Shown here: positions 6,540-6,917 of the stretch, piece after piece | How positions within the stretch are numbered: position 1 is the stretch's first letter | Layout: each line of letters begins with the position of its first letter | Origin: an uncultured Ruminococcus sp. | GTDB taxonomy: Bacteria > Bacillota > Clostridia > Oscillospirales > Ruminococcaceae | DNA: 6,917 nt | NCBI GenBank assembly: GCA_947178195.1 | Contig: CAMWXM010000156.1 | Location: forward strand, 1-6,917 | Reading direction: 5' to 3' | Program-made: the position numbers and the translations under genes | Notes under the pieces: generated by a model | The model's database searches: none | Told to the model about the DNA's origin: nothing | Seen by the model: the letters and a program-made list of their open reading frames with translations, nothing else

Positions 6540-6917
6540 TTACTCCAAAATCAATTTATGTATGTCAAGAAGCTGCTTTATCTCGCCGTTAGAGGCAATG
6601 ATACTTTTAATGTATTCATTTTCATTGACCGTTTTGAAGTCCGGTGCGGTACATGTATCGGTAGGAAGAACGGTAGAAATTTCACGGACACAGTCAACGA
6701 TAAGTCCAACGGTAATGTCGTCTACCTCTACTATTATAATACAAGTTTTATCGTCGTAGGGTATTTCCGGCTGATTGATCTTATTTCTTATGCTGATAAC
6801 AGGAACGACCTTACCTCTTATATTTATAACGCCTTTAATAAAATCAGGAACATTTGGTACGACAGTTATAGGAAGAATGCTGATAATTTCAGTTATATAT
6901 TGAATTTCTATTCCATA
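6540..6917 (-). CDS. cheW: CheW-like coupling protein, second paralogue (5'-truncated by window edge)
   Basis: An open frame runs from the right window edge to TAA at 6542-6540 and gives 125 residues with no usable start, so the N-terminus lies outside. It begins YGIEIQYITEIISILPITVV and continues PNVPDFIKGVINIRGKVVPV, the CheW core with the conserved Arg of NIRG. Further along are DDKTCIIIVEVDD, TVGLIVDCVREI and a closing KQLLDIHKLILE, the usual CheW C-terminal end. About 15-25 residues are probably missing. It differs clearly from the cheW ending at 4085: the usual acidic residue of P-x-I-D-x-R is Ser here (VISIRNKI), and there is no C-terminal tail. A CheA P5 domain is a remote alternative; the PNVPDF block favours CheW. 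It is the first visible gene of the leftward operon. Confidence 0.92.
   Translation of the reverse strand, partial: YGIEIQYITEIISILPITVVPNVPDFIKGVINIRGKVVPVISIRNKINQPEIPYDDKTCIIIVEVDDITVGLIVDCVREISTVLPTDTCTAPDFKTVNENEYIKSIIASNGEIKQLLDIHKLILE
6543..6546 (-). promoter_or_regulatory. cheR ribosome binding site within the end of the upstream cheW
   Basis: On the minus strand GGAG covers the last two sense codons (TTG GAG) of the upstream cheW paralogue and lies 10 bases before the cheR ATG. It overlaps coding sequence, as expected for translationally coupled genes, and supports the start at 6532. Confidence 0.7.

Noticed and set aside
6562..6759. 65-residue plus-strand frame near the right edge
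   Set aside because: The opposite strand encodes a clear CheW core through this region.
6540..6917. Reading the right-edge gene as cheV
   Set aside because: CheV has a receiver domain after its CheW domain; here the stop follows the CheW core immediately.

Overview
The window is a chemotaxis and flagellar-switch locus from a motile Gram-positive bacterium, most likely a member of the Clostridia. Three things point there. A FliY-type switch phosphatase, CheC and CheD form a set characteristic of Firmicutes (and Thermotoga). The CheY strongly resembles the Bacillus subtilis type. The DNA is AT-leaning with strong AGGAGG-like ribosome binding sites. I cannot name genus or species from the sequence.

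Layout: two tightly packed operons converge on one hairpin. The left operon reads rightward: fliM (5' end outside the window), fliY, cheY, cheC, cheD (bases 1-3991). The right operon reads leftward from the far edge: a cheW paralogue (5' end outside the window, bases 6917-6540), cheR, cheB, and a second cheW (ending at 4085). Between them, 93 bases hold a perfect 20-bp inverted repeat with T runs on both strands, a probable bidirectional terminator. Gaps within the operons are 2-29 bases. No promoter is visible, as both operons start outside the window. There is no non-coding stretch over 300 bases and no tRNA, rRNA, CRISPR or mobile element.

How the genes fit together: CheW proteins couple receptors to the kinase CheA, which is not in the window. 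CheA would phosphorylate CheY and CheB. CheY-P binds the flagellar switch (FliM/FliY). FliY and CheC remove the phosphate from CheY-P. CheR and CheB methylate and demethylate receptors, and CheD deamidates receptors and partners CheC. Most of a three-part Firmicutes adaptation network is therefore present; CheA and CheV are absent from this window.

The most unusual item is FliY. At 577 residues it carries two complete CheC-like phosphatase domains in tandem before its FliN-like SpoA domain. Three of four phosphatase motifs are intact, and the first has Gln in place of the expected catalytic Glu. It also lacks the N-terminal CheY-P docking peptide found in B. subtilis FliY, and an in-frame stop just upstream rules out a missed extension.
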